Of a stretch of DNA of 64,000 bases, positions 1 through 10,205 are shown in pieces. Both the position numbers and the translations under genes were made by a program. How positions within the stretch are numbered: the stretch's first letter is position 1; each line of letters opens with the position of its first letter. Source of the DNA: Ochotona curzoniae (taxonomy: Eukaryota > Chordata > Mammalia > Lagomorpha > Ochotonidae); assembly GCF_017591425.1 (NCBI RefSeq), contig NW_024466512.1, forward strand, positions 16,309,001 through 16,373,000. The letters run 5' to 3'. Below the pieces are notes generated by a model. It saw nothing but the letters and a program-made list of their open reading frames with translations. It searched no databases and was not told the origin of the DNA.

Positions 1-640
1 TGTAGGTTGGTCTGTCATCACTCCAGCTCTCACATAAATCACTGGGTACTTTAGATGCATAGGGGTGGATCCACTTACCCGCTACAGAATCTACCCAACA
101 TCTGAATCTCTTTTCTGCCAGTTGATGCCCTGGCCCAGCCTCACATGGTCCATCCTCTGCTCTGAGAGTGGCAGATAGTATCACCTAGCCCTGCCCAGAC
201 ACACTTTCTAGTCCTAGCTTTCATGTGTGCTATTGGGCAGTATGGGATTCCACGAAACCCAGCACAAGTCTCCCACATAGGTAGATGCATTGGTCTGGTC
301 CAGACGTGATCTCAGGTTTCCTCCCTCTATACTGGTCTCAGGTCCCTTGTTTACTGGCAAGTGTAGTGTAGCATGGTCCTTGGAAGGCCCCAGAAGTCAT
401 TCTACACCTGTTAAGTATTCTCTCAGTAGCCCCCACTCCTACGTATCCCCAAACATCCCACCCCAGACAACCCATAGCCTCCATACCAGCACAGGCTGTG
501 GATCATCTTGTCCATATATCTTTAAAAAATAAAATAGAACAGGTAACCATACTAGCACACTGATATAGTTAACACCAATTTGGCATGGACCAGGCCCAGA
601 ATGCCCTGTGCTTTTCTCTAAGCAGTGTAACAATTGCATA
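1..640. other. Unassigned sequence, possibly repeat-derived
   Basis: No gene is visible. The block is more GC-rich than the L1 sequence that follows and ends in an A-rich stretch near 520-537. It directly abuts L1 ORF2 antisense sequence at about 640-660. It may be a lagomorph-specific repeat or part of the same L1 insertion, but I cannot name it. Short open frames on both strands (290-532 plus, 439-639 minus) show no recognisable domain. Confidence 0.4.
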
Positions 641-1990
641 GGTACCAGTTGCCTACAATTGGGGCCCTTCAGTTATTTTCATCAGTGATTTATACTTTTC
701 ATTACAAAGATCTTTCATCTCTTTCATCAAATTCATTACTAGGGTTTTTTTTTTTAGCTGCGGGGAATGGCATTGATTTCTTTTTCAGATGATCTTTTAT
801 TGGCATATCACAAAGCTACTGGTTGCTACATTTTTATTTTGTTTTTTTTTTTTTTGCATATTGACATAGTATCCTGCAGATTTGCCCGATTTACTTACTT
901 AGGAGCTTTTTGGCAGATTCTATGAGGGTAATATTATATATGCATGTACACATGCATATTTATATATATGGTCATTTCATTGGCAGACAGTGTGGCATTC
1001 TCCTGATTTGATTGATCTTCATTTCTTTGTTTCATTATTCAAGGTAGGAGCTTCAAATTCTATGTTGAACAAAATTGGCAACATAGAACATGTTTCTCTT
1101 GTTCCAGATTTTAGAGCAAATCACCAACATTTCTCAATCCAATGATATGTTAGCTCTTGGCTTGTTATATGTCTCTTTATTATGTTAATATGCACTCTTT
1201 GTTAAAGATATATTTTGGTTTGTTTGAAAGAATAACAAAGAAACAAAGAGCGGGAAAGAGAGGGCTTCCTTCTGTTGATTAATTTCCCAACTGGCCACAA
1301 CTGCCAGGCCTGGTTCTGGCCAAAACCAGAGGCAAGAGCTTCTTCCAGGTCTCACCTGTTGATGGGCACACCTAAATACTTGCATCATCTTTGCTTCTTT
1401 CCCAAGTACATCCCAGGCAAGGAATGGGGGCAGCCAGAACTGAAATTGGCACCCATGTGGGACGCCAGCTCTGTAGGCAGCAGCTTTACTCACTTTAACA
1501 CATGTACAGTCCTCAATATACATTCATTTTATACCTATTTTTGGAAGATTTTGTTACTGTTATAAAAGGATAGTGAATTGTATCAAATGACTTGTCTGAT
1601 CATAGTGATATTGTCTTCATTGCACTTAATGTAGTACAACACAATTATTTATATTGAACTCTTCTTGTATTTGGGTGAATCTCACTTGATTATGATGAAT
1701 ATTCTCTTTAACATGCTATAAATGGTTTTTGAAATTATTAAGACCTTTAAGTCTCTTTCAGTTTGTTTATTTTTCTGGTTTTAGAATTAAGGTGATGCTG
1801 GGCTCAGAGCTTTGAAGGGTTCCCTGCATTTTAGCTGCTTTGACTAGTTTTAAGCAAAACATAAGATTAGTTTTTCTTGAAAAAAAGATAAAATTCTACA
1901 ATAAAGCCATCTAGTCCTGTGCTTTACATTGTTGTAGGATGTCTGTTAGTGCTTAAATCTTGGTGAAAGGATGCTAAAATTGTTACAGAA
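640..1990 (-). mobile_element. LINE-1 ORF2 remnant, minus strand, split by a SINE
   Basis: Read on the plus strand, this matches the antisense of mammalian L1 ORF2 around and upstream of the reverse transcriptase. Seen features are the segment with 'aaagatctttcatctctttc' (707-726), the 'tatcctgcagatttgcc' portion near 870, and the 'ttaaggtgatgctgggctc' portion near 1788-1806, followed by the 'ccatctagtcctgtgctttaca' analogue near 1908-1929. An old SINE (about 1200-1507) interrupts it. The reading frame is destroyed by stops and indels, so it is a dead fragment. It lacks a visible 3' end unless the unassigned 1-640 block belongs to it. Confidence 0.8.
1200..1507 (-). mobile_element. Old CSINE copy, minus strand
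   Basis: The reverse-orientation SINE landmarks appear in order: a T-rich tail remnant, a purine tract, 'cttccttctgttgattaatt' in place of the usual 'cttccatctgctggttcact', 'aactggccacaactgcc', 'cttcttccaggtctc' and 'ggcacccatgtgggacgcca'. It is highly diverged and sits inside the L1 ORF2 remnant, so it is younger than that L1. Clear target-site duplications are not visible. Confidence 0.75.
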
Positions 1991-2420
1991 ATATAGGAAA
2001 CCTCCGTAGCGAACATAGTCTTAAACGATTATAGCTAAAGGCATCTGAATTCCAGATTTTAAGATACAGCACAGAAGTCTTTATAATCCAAATATCTTGG
2101 TTCTGGCTCAAAAATAGACACAAAGTCTGTGATTTCTTTTGTTGTGCTGCTGCCTGTGCCTCCACTCAGTACCCTCAGTGCTCAGCTGATAACTGAATAG
2201 CAAAGTCCTTAACCAAAACAACCAAGTCTCTTAGCTTTGTGGAGTGATGCTTGATGTGTTAGGATCTATCTTCAGTGCTCCAGAAGTTCTCAGCCGTGTT
2301 TTAACCTTCACTTTCTGCAAATGAAGAATTACAAGTCAGATAGGGGTGAAAGCTTAGGGCTTTTCAACATGCCTTTAGCATATGGATAGTGCAGTACGCG
2401 TCTGTGATCTTCAAGAATCC
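1991..2420. other. Single-copy-looking sequence, no gene
   Basis: AT-rich sequence with no recognisable repeat, RNA gene or coding domain. The 60-codon minus frame at 1983-2165 has no family resemblance. Confidence 0.5.
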
Positions 2421-2440
2421 AAGAATGTGCTGGAGCTTTT

Positions 2441-2803
2441 TTTTTTTAAGATTTATTTATTTTTATTACAAAGGCAGATATACAGAGAGGAGGAGAGATA
2501 GAGAGGAAGATCTTCCGTCCGATGATTCACTCCCCAAGTGAGCACAATGGCCTGTGATTCACTCCCCAAGTGAGCACAATGGCCGGTGTTGTGCCAATCC
2601 GAAGCCAGGAGCCAGGAACTTCCTCCAGGTCTCCCACGTGGGTGTAGTGTCCCAAGGCTTTGGGCCGTCCTTGACTGCTTTCCCAGGCCACAAGCAGGGA
2701 GCTGGATGGGAAGTGGAGCCGCTGGGACTAGAACCAGCTCCCATATGGGATCCCGGTGCGTTCAAGGCTAGGACTTTAGCCGTTAGGCCATGCTGCCGGG
2801 CCC
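2441..2803 (-). mobile_element. CSINE, full length, with target-site duplication and internal duplication
   Basis: A nearly complete tRNA-derived lagomorph SINE in reverse orientation runs from poly-T through the 'aagatcttccgtccgatgat' segment and 'tcccatatgggatcccgg' to the head ending 'gccgggccc'. It is flanked by a 17-bp target-site duplication, 'aatgtgctggagctttt' (2424-2440) and 'aatatgctggagctttt' (2804-2820), with one mismatch. A 32-bp tandem duplication lies inside it at 2523-2586. It shares the 'aagtgagc' variant with the youngest copies (35577, 45355), so it looks relatively recent. Confidence 0.93.
2523..2586. repeat. 32-bp tandem duplication inside CSINE
   Basis: Two adjacent copies of a 32-base unit beginning 'tgattcactccccaag' occupy 2523-2554 and 2555-2586. 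They differ only near the last bases. Other CSINE copies in the window have one copy of this segment, so the duplication is private to this insertion. Confidence 0.92.
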
Positions 2804-2820
2804 AATATGCTGGAGCTTTT

Positions 2821-4260
2821 AAGGGTTTCTGTGAACACCTTTCAACATCTTTATTATTAAAAAAACAGTCATTGTCTAGCCCACCTCATCCTATCACTTC
2901 AGCTACCTGTGAGATTAAATAACTTAATTATTAATTAGGTTCTTAAGAGCTGATTAGTTTTCAGAATAAAAAGAAGCTTGATTTTGACACTATTTACCAA
3001 CGTTCTCACTGATTTTTATGGAGCAGCAGAATTTTTGTGGCTCTTGTTCCATTGCATCTGAAATCCTGTTTTGAACTGTAGGACTTTTAATTTAGAATTT
3101 GAGCATCATTTTGATTGGGATGCCATTTCAAATCCTAGAGGAACATATCAAATCAAGTTTCTTGTATCACTTATATAATGCACCAATCTCTAGATCATCA
3201 AAATATAAACTGTAGTCAGTATTTTATTGTAGTTAGTATGAATTCTGAAATATTTTAGAAGCCAAATAAAATTTTAATTCTCTACCATCCCTTGAAAGAA
3301 AAGACTAAACTATCACTGCAGGAAATATTGGATTAGAATATTGTAATAATCTACAAGAACATTGCATATTCTACCATTTCTGCTCTGGTACGATAGATTA
3401 ATTCTCTCATGCTTCTTCCATGGGTAAAGTCTGTTGCTTTTGAGAATGTGATTGCTAATGAACTTTAGAGGTTAATAATTCTAAATTAAAGAAGCATCCT
3501 ACCTTTCATTAAAAAAAAATCATCAATCTCCATGCTTCTGCCTTGATAATTATACCCTAATATCTACTATTCATTATACTAACCGTCCTGTTATTACTTT
3601 TCCTCATGAGCCAATGAATATCTGTTGGTAACTAGGACTTGATTTTAAGTTAATTAGTGGAAGCTTGAATTAACATAACATATCATACCCCAATGTGTGC
3701 TCCAAGCTGTCACTTAGCGTGCTCAATCCAAAGGCCTGCCATGTTTTATGTCTCTCCATCTGCAGATGAAATGCAGACTAGGAGAAATGATACTTAATTT
3801 TAATTATTTTATTCTCCACAAATAAGAGAAGAAATAAATGCATCAATATTGAGAAAAACCTGCATGTGTTCTGATGGTGGTGATTTTTGTCATACACCTT
3901 GAAGATCTGCACAACTTCACATGGAGGAAGACAGAAATAAAACACACTTTCAAAGAGAACCATCGGAGCAGCGTGTGGCTTCCTTGCACGGCTTTCGGTG
4001 ACTTCTGTAGACCTTGGCAACAGTGGTCTTGAATTTTTCATTTTGTTGTTTAACATTTATGTCCAAATTCCACAGGCAGACTGAAAATGTATTGTAGAAT
4101 ATGTCCATGTTTTGTAGTGCCTTAATTTCCTCAAGAGGGACCTGAGCAATCACTATATTATAACTGGTTTCTTCGCTAAGTAAAACCTTGGGAATTAGTT
4201 ATGGTGTCAGTGTTTAATCCATCATCTGAAACATAGGCATCCCATTTAAGCACTAGTTAG
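2821..4260. other. Single-copy-looking AT-rich sequence
   Basis: No repeat of known type is recognisable. A minus-strand segment at about 3950-4195 reads through without stops and looks somewhat protein-like, but it is not assignable (reported as a finding). There is no RNA gene. Confidence 0.5.
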
Positions 4261-4272
4261 AATGTTGGCTGC

Positions 4273-4542
4273 TTCTTTTTTTTTTTTTTAAGAATTACTT
4301 ATTTTTATTGGAAAGGCAGATTTACAGAAAGGAGAGAAAGCTCTTGCATCCATTGTGTCACTCCCCAACTGGCCAAAATGGGTGTAGGTTCTCAAAGCTT
4401 TGGGCGATCCTCTACTGCTTTGCCAGGACACAGGCAGGGAGCTGGAAGTGCAGTAGAGTAGCAGGGATACAAGTTGGCGTTACGGGGTCCTAGCACATGC
4501 AAGGTGAAGACTTTAGCCACAAGGCTACCGCACTATGCCCTC
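4273..4542 (-). mobile_element. CSINE with internal deletion, minus strand
   Basis: It has a poly-T start (4276-4289), then the 'ttattggaaaggcagattta' tail region, 'actccccaactggcc', 'ggagctggaagtg' and a head ending near 'accgcactatgcc'. The segment normally holding 'gaagccaggagcc...ctcccacgtg' is missing, so the copy is about 80 bp short. It abuts an L1 3' end downstream. Confidence 0.88.
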
Positions 4543-4544
4543 CT

Positions 4545-4752
4545 TCAATTTTTAAAATTTCTATTATGCAGCAGTTACATAGGCTCACGGATTTCCCTTC
4601 CCACATTGCCCTCCCCCCGTTTCTCTCCTATAATTACAATAGTATTGTCCTTCAACAACAGCTGTAAGTTCATCATTCTGCTTTTTTTTAATAGTATTCT
4701 GACATTGTAAGTATAGACAATGGCAGACAGTCCAGCATCCTGATGTCAAGAG
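4545..4752 (-). mobile_element. LINE-1 3'UTR, minus strand, 5'-truncated
   Basis: Its reverse complement aligns with the plus-strand copy at 19370-19590. Shared landmarks in sense order are 'cttgacatcaggatgctgga', 'gccattgtctatactt', 'gcagaatgatgaactta', 'actattgtaattataggaga', a G-rich run and 'gaaatccgtgagcctatg'. It is therefore a second copy of the lagomorph L1 3' end, truncated about 200 bp from its A-rich terminus. Confidence 0.82.
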
Positions 4753-5074
4753 GCTACTTCAGACCTCTGTGTGTGGATCTGCATCGCCCAGGGGGGTGGG
4801 GACAGGTAAGGAATCCAGGGAAGATTTGCAGGCACTAGGCCAGGGCCAGCAGCTACTCTACCAGTGCCAACTGGCGCAGAGGCCACAGCTCCCATGTGCA
4901 TGGCAAGGAGGGTTTTTGTTCCTAGGAGAAAAGGCAGGGCATGTGCACCTTTTCCCACAGATAAGGTGGCACTCCTGTGGCAGGAGCTGGCCCCAGAAGT
5001 CACTTCCTGCTGACATCAGGAGAGCAACCCAATGCTCTGAAGCTCCCAGAGGGTGAGTGTGGCTTGGGAGGTCT
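4753..5074. other. GC-rich unassigned block
   Basis: This stretch is visibly richer in G and C than its surroundings and has open frames on both strands (4769-5056 plus, 4858-5166 minus). It contains a consensus-like splice donor string 'acaggtaagg' at 4801-4810. No domain is recognised. It lies between an L1 3' end and SINE fragments, so an old GC-rich repeat is as likely as anything functional. Confidence 0.4.
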
Positions 5075-5152
5075 TCTGGTAGAGCTGTGCCGCTTTCAAT
5101 CCAGCTCCTTGTTAATGTGCCTGGGAACGCAGCAGAAACTGATCCCAGTAAG
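5075..5152 (+). mobile_element. CSINE fragment, plus strand
   Basis: Contains the SINE body motif 'tttcaatccagctccttgtt' followed by 'aatgtgcctgggaacgcagc', matching the older CSINE variant in which 'aatgtgcctggg' replaces 'tgtggcctggg'. Both ends are lost, and another SINE follows immediately. Confidence 0.75.
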
Positions 5153-5453
5153 GCCCAGAACAACAACTAGGTTGGCTAATCCTTAACCTACAAGCACCTG
5201 GATTCAATACGGGCACTGGTTTATGTACCAAATGATCTGTTTCCCATTTGCCTCCCTGCTTGTGGCCTGGGAAGGCAGTAGAGGATGGCCCAAGGCCTTG
5301 GGAGAAGCTCCTGGCTCCTGGTTTAAAATCCGCTCAGCTCTGGTCATTGCAACCACTTGGGGAGTGAATCGGTGAATGAAACATCTTTCTATTGTTCTTT
5401 CTCCATATAACTCTACCTTTTAATAAAAGTAACTAAATCTGGGGAAAAAAGAT
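5153..5453 (+). mobile_element. CSINE, plus strand, with degraded head
   Basis: The head 'ggttggctaatcctt' is weakly tRNA-like. The body is clear: 'cctccctgcttgtggcctgg', 'aggatggcccaaggccttgg', 'gaagctcctggctcctgg', 'cacttggggagtgaatcgg'. The tail 'ccttttaataaaagtaacta' precedes an A-run. The segment between 'ccttggg' and 'agaagctcctgg' is deleted. Confidence 0.87.
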
Positions 5454-5454
5454 G

Positions 5455-5645
5455 ATGACCTAAGTACTTGAAACTCTGCCATAAATGGGAGAGACCCAGG
5501 TGGAGTTTTGTTTTCCTAGCTTCAACCTATTCTAGCCATATGGCCTTTGTGGCCATTTGGAGAGTGAAACAGCAGATAGAACGTATCTAGAATTCTTTCT
5601 CTGTGACTATACATTTTTTAAAAATCCCAAACCCTAAAAAAAAAT
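5455..5645 (+). mobile_element. Old CSINE 3' half, plus strand
   Basis: 5'-truncated copy beginning near 'cctaagtacttg', followed by 'gggagagacccaggtggagt', 'gtggccatttggagagtgaa' and an A-rich tail. The 'gacccaggtggagtt' form belongs to the older CSINE type. Confidence 0.7.
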
Positions 5646-6340
5646 GGTTACAAATAAGGAATAGTACATATAAGTGAGTGAATGAATAATTTTTATTGTT
5701 TTCTAGAAAATCATTCAGATTCTTACAAACATTTATTTTCTCTCCATGTCTCCTTATATATATACATGTATATGATATAATAAATAATATGAATATAGAA
5801 GTATAATGTCCTCAACCTAAAATTTGAGTTAACCTCAAAACACTTTAGCAAGCACTCATGATTTAATCAATAGTCTCAAATTACAATCATTTCTGGGAAT
5901 TACAGTAAATTTACACCATACGTTTTCTGTTTTCTATGGAATTGCCAACTTAAAACAGGTGTCTGCATAGCCACAGGAATAAGAAATATTATTTTTCCAT
6001 AAAGTATCTCAGAATGGTCATGAATATTCTCCAGTAATGAACAATCCACCAAAATCAAATTAAGATTTGGCACTTAATTTCTTGTGCCAACACTGAACCT
6101 TGTGGGCATTCCTCCTTGGTTGAAATAATTACTGTAACTGAAGATAAACAGAGACAGGTCCTTCAAGTACTGAAAGTTGCGTTATCATACCTGCTTAGAG
6201 AAACAATGGTTATGCCTACTCTTATTACTGCTATTTTCCCAACTTGGTCTATTCATTGGCCCAGACAGGACGTGTGGCACCACATGGTCATACCTTGGGA
6301 TCCCAACCAGTTAGGTTCTCATCCCCAGTGTAAGTGAGAT
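5646..6340. other. AT-rich sequence, no gene
   Basis: No recognisable repeat beyond TA-rich runs near 5755-5800. The 73-codon frame at 6116-6337 has no family resemblance. Confidence 0.45.
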
Positions 6341-6367
6341 AACTGCAACCAGAACCTTGAAAATGTT

Positions 6368-6492
6368 AGGCCATTCTCCATTGCTTCTTCCACGCCATAG
6401 GCAGGGAGCTGCTGGGACATGAACTGACACCCATATGGGATGCTGGTTCTTGCAGGTGGAGGATTAGCCTATTGAACCGAATAGCTGGCCCC
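6368..6492 (-). mobile_element. CSINE 5' half, minus strand
   Basis: It has 'ggccattctccattgcttct', 'ccataggcagggagctgctg', 'gacacccatatgggatgctg' and a head ending 'atagctggcccc'. The tail half is missing or unrecognisable. Confidence 0.78.
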
Positions 6493-6509
6493 AACATAGT
6501 TTTGTAAAT

Positions 6510-6850
6510 ACCAATGGGCCTGTCTGACTGTTTTTGAGAAGTGTCTGTTCTCTTTTAAGAAGAGTTGTCTTTGTTCTTGCTATTTAGTTAAGTTTCTTCA
6601 TATTTTGTGTTTAACCCTTTATTTAGTACGCAGTTTGTAAATGCACTCACCTATCATCTAGGTTGTCCCCTTACTTTGTTAATTGTTACTGTTATTGTGT
6701 GACAGGATAATCTGATGCAGTATTGCTTTTTCTGGTTATACATTTGGTATCTAAAAAGTTTTTTCACATACCAGACTTATTTGTGGGACCCTCCATGAGA
6801 ATATTTTAATGCGTATTTTCCTTGTATAATGTCCAACAGAGTAAATATGT
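6510..6850 (-). mobile_element. Old LINE-1 ORF2 C-terminal/3' fragment, minus strand
   Basis: The plus strand resembles antisense L1 beginning 'tttttgagaagtgtctgttc', then 'agttaagtttcttcat', 'gcagtttgtaaatgcactca' and 'taggttgtccccttactttg', in the expected order for the distal part of mammalian L1. It is strongly diverged and non-coding. Confidence 0.65.
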
Positions 6851-7221
6851 CTGTACCCTCAAACATTTAACAGTTCTTTATGCAAAACATGCAAAATTCT
6901 GTCTTGTATTGATATTTTTAGTATACTGTGTGTTCTTTAATAATTTCCTTAGTTTTATTTCATTGGACTTTAATTTAAAAAATTTTTAATGTTACTTCTT
7001 TTTGTAGATTTTTCTCTTCAAGATGTCCGTATTTATTTCAATAGATCTGAAACACAATGTGAATTAGCATTTTATAGAATTATGTTGATATCTTCTCTGT
7101 GCTCATGGTGTACATTTTTGTTTAGGGCAGCCATTTGGTAAGTCCAACAATGACTATTTCTTTGGAGGTAATCAATGATGTGAACATTAGTAATAGTGAA
7201 GTTACTTCTGGAAAGGTAGAA

Positions 7222-7289
7222 TTTTTTTTTATTGTTAATAACATTGTATTATGTGATACAGTTTTATAGGCACTGGGATTTCCCCCGCT
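7222..7289 (-). mobile_element. Very short 5'-truncated LINE-1 3' end with target-site duplication
   Basis: About 70 bp of L1 3' terminus in reverse orientation: poly-T, then 'ttttataggcactgggattt' and 'ccccc', corresponding to the 'gggaaatcccagaacctata' end of the copy at 19222-19602. It is flanked by 'aaggtagaa' at 7213-7221 and 7290-7298, with T-runs. This is a complete but extremely truncated retrotransposition event. Confidence 0.78.
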
Positions 7290-7304
7290 AAGGTAGAAAA
7301 TTTT

Positions 7305-8190
7305 AATCTAAAGCTAGAGTTATTTATCTTGTGTATTAATGTGAAAATAGCAGTTCCTATCTAGATACTGAGAATATTATGGCACTTCATTGCTCTCTCT
7401 CTCCTTTTCCTCTCCTTCCATCCATCCTTTCTCTCTCTCTCTTTTTCTCTCTTGCTAGCTTTTTTCTTTAAAAGGTTTGAGATTATATATTATTACTGTC
7501 ATTTCACTCAAAGACAAAAAGTTGACCATATCTTAGTCTAGCTCTATGAAAATTAAATAAAACACTTTAGAAACATTCTATTTTTATGATGATGACATAG
7601 TCCTAACCATCCCGAACCAAAGGTGATGCTGAAGTAACCAAATTCATGTTGCAATTATTGCCAGGAGGAGTTCTTACATAGTTATAACACCTCAACCTAA
7701 ATAGTTTTATATATATCTATATTACATATAGACATAGATACAGATATTTGTTTAATATGCTTACATATCAAGACAGGTGATGTTGAACTCAAAGATTCAA
7801 CTTAAATGATCATGTTGGAGTTCTACTTTTTATCTAGCCATTCATGAAATGTGTTCATTCTGGGGCTTTCGCTTTGTGAAAAAAAAAAAAGGAAACTTAC
7901 AATAACCAATAATAGAAAAAATTATGATAGGTTGATGTGCAAAAATAGTATATGGCAACAAAAAATTGTCTTTAAATGTTTAATGTAGAGAAGCAGTAGA
8001 AATATTACTGAGTTATATGGCTTTATGTGAGGGGAAAATAGGATTTAGAAAGGTATGCAAGGTTTGTTCATAAGTCAAAGACTGAAGAAGGTTGACCCCA
8101 ATTTTAACACTGATAATAATATTATTTAACAGTGATTCAAATCATTTTCTTTGCAAATTTTTCATTTTTGCCTTTCAAAATAGCAGATAT
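7305..8190. other. AT-rich sequence with a pyrimidine tract
   Basis: A C/T-rich microsatellite-like tract lies at 7394-7455 and a poly-A run at 7879-7890. No gene or RNA is recognised. Confidence 0.5.
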
Positions 8191-8209
8191 TAATTGTGTT
8201 ACTTTCAAG

Positions 8210-8535
8210 CTAGCGATGGGGGTAGCACATTGGCAAGTAGGCTCAGCCTCTGCCTCTGGCACTGGCATCCCATAAAGCCACCAGTCCAGGTCTCAGCTAA
8301 TCCGCTTCCCATCCAGCCCATGCTTGTGGCCTGGGAAAGCAACAAAGGGTGGCTCAGGTTGTTGGGACCCAGCACCAACATGGGAGACCTGGAAGAAGCT
8401 CCTGGTTTCAGATTGGCTTGCCTTTGGCCATTGTGGCTGCTTAGGGAATAAACAGGAGATGGGAGTTTCCGCTCTCTGCTTCTCCTTCTCTCTGTAATTC
8501 CACCTTTCAAATACAATAAAGCTTTTTTAAAAAGT
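8210..8535 (+). mobile_element. CSINE, plus strand
   Basis: It has the head 'gcctctgcctctggcactgg' followed by 'catcccataaagcc', the body 'cccatccagcccatgcttgt', 'aacatgggagacctggaaga' and 'ggccattgtggctgcttagg', and the tail 'cctttcaaatacaataaagc'. The head is the older rabbit-like type rather than the 'cctcgccttgcacgcc' type. Confidence 0.88.
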
Positions 8536-8766
8536 GCATAAAGGTAATACTACTATGTTTCAGTTGTATTCTGTGGAAGCAACAGATTTCTGGTGACATG
8601 ACTTGTAATATGGATAAACCTAGGGCTATAAACAAATTAAAAATTATTCATACATTTTCCATAAATATTAATGTCAGCATCAAAGCACTTGAGTGTAACT
8701 ACATAGTGAACAAGTCATATTTGATGATTCTGAGTCCAGCTAAAAGTAGTTGTATCCATGGGTGAT

Positions 8767-9100
8767 TTTTTTTTTAATTTTTATTTTTCATTGGAAAGTT
8801 GGATATACAGATAGAGGGAGAGACATAGAGAAAGATCTTCCATCCACTGATTCACTTCTCAAGTGGCTGCAATGGCCAGAGCTGTGCCAATCCAATGCTT
8901 GGAGCCCAGAGCCTCTTCTGGGTCTCCCATGCAGGCACAAGGTCCCAAGGCTTTGGGCCGTCCTTGACTGGTTTCCCAGGCCACAAGCAGGGAGTTGGAT
9001 AGGAAGTGGGGCTATTGGGATTAGAACCGGCAGTCATATGGGATCCTGGTGCATGCATGGCAAGTACTTTAACTACTTTAACACGCAAAAACCACCCGCC
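8767..9100 (-). mobile_element. CSINE, minus strand
   Basis: A poly-T beginning is followed by 'aagatcttccatccactgat', 'caatggccagagctgtgcca', 'ggtctcccatgcaggcacaa' and 'agtcatatgggatcctggtg'. The final part of the head ('aactactttaacacg') is degraded. Its purine tract carries an extra A-rich segment. Confidence 0.88.
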
Positions 9101-9115
9101 ACCTTTTTTTTTTTT

Positions 9116-9483
9116 TTTAGATATGCATGATCTTGATGAAATCAAGGTACTAACCCAATGGTTTGAATGACAGCCATCATGTAAAAATTCAGGAGCCTGA
9201 GTACTATGTTTAGGGCATTCAGTTTACTCAGAATAATTGGATGCTGGGATTCTTTTCTTCAGCTTGGGTCAAAATTTTCATGATAAGGAGACTTTGATGA
9301 TCAGCAACTTGAAGGAAAGGGCCAGGGTTTAAAAACTGAGTTATAAGTTATAATTCCATAGCTTTTCTAAGGATACTCCAACTCTTTGAAGATGGCCTTC
9401 CATGTTTTTTGTACTCTAAACTATTTATGAGTATAGTCTCTAGTTAGAACTGTGATGTACCCTAAATTGCAATTTTGAGTGGT
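9116..9483. other. No gene seen
   Basis: AT-rich sequence, no recognised repeat. Confidence 0.4.
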
Positions 9484-9590
9484 GGAACTTTGCGCTGGGA
9501 AGGGAAGCAGTGAGTGGAAGATCTTTCTGTTTCTCCTTCTCTCTGCTAATCTTCTTTTCCAAAAAAAAAAAATAAATGTTTTAAAAATTG
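9484..9590 (+). mobile_element. CSINE 3' tail, plus strand
   Basis: Only the last third is present: 'gggaagcagtgagtggaaga' through 'tctttctgtttctccttctc' to an A-rich end 'aaaaataaatgttttaaaaa'. 5'-truncated. Confidence 0.65.
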
Positions 9591-9639
9591 TTTTGAACTA
9601 TATAACAAATAAGTCAAGGTTCATTTACTGTTTCATGTG

Positions 9640-9960
9640 AAATTGTTCAGCATTATTTGTGGAAATAACTACTTATCCCACTTTGATATCACTTTAACTT
9701 AACAGACATCTTGGTGTTATTGTAAGTCATTCAGATTTGGTCCTCCTTCTTCAGTTTTTTTTTTTTTCTGAATATAGTTCTAGAGTTACTTATATGGTCC
9801 TATTTATATGGTCCTATAAGAATCTTTGAGTCAATTTTTGGATTTCTAAAAAACAAATATCCCATTCAGTGTTCAGTTATCTTGAATCAATGTATTCTTG
9901 TATTCTTGCTTTTTTGTTTGTTTTTGTATTTTTTTTATGTAGTTGTGAAAGATGAAACTA
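9640..9960 (-). mobile_element. Old LINE-1 ORF2 fragment, minus strand
   Basis: The plus strand resembles antisense L1 ORF2: 'gatttggtcctccttcttca', a poly-T interruption, 'gaatctttgagtcaattttt' and 'gatttctaaaaaacaaatat'. It contains a 14-bp direct repeat of 'tttatatggtccta'-type sequence near 9789-9818. Heavily decayed. Confidence 0.55.
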
Positions 9961-10130
9961 TTCTCTTTGAATTTGAGTCAACTTCCCTGCCCTGGACTCC
10001 TCTAAATCTTATTTAATAATGCTGTTCCATGTTCTTCCTACTTTTCTTTCTCTCATGTTGCTTTATTTATTTATTATTTTGGCAGCATAGTTTCAGGACC
10101 AGAAAATGTGGCCTCAGGGTTGTTGGTGTT

Positions 10131-10131
<1 letters not shown>

Positions 10132-10203
<72 letters not shown>
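10132..10203. repeat. (GT)36 microsatellite
   Basis: 72 bases of uninterrupted GT dinucleotide, the longest pure dinucleotide array in the window. It sits where the tail of the following SINE would be, so it has probably expanded from that tail. Open frames across it encode only alternating Val-Cys and are not genes. Confidence 0.98.
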
Positions 10204-10205
<2 letters not shown>

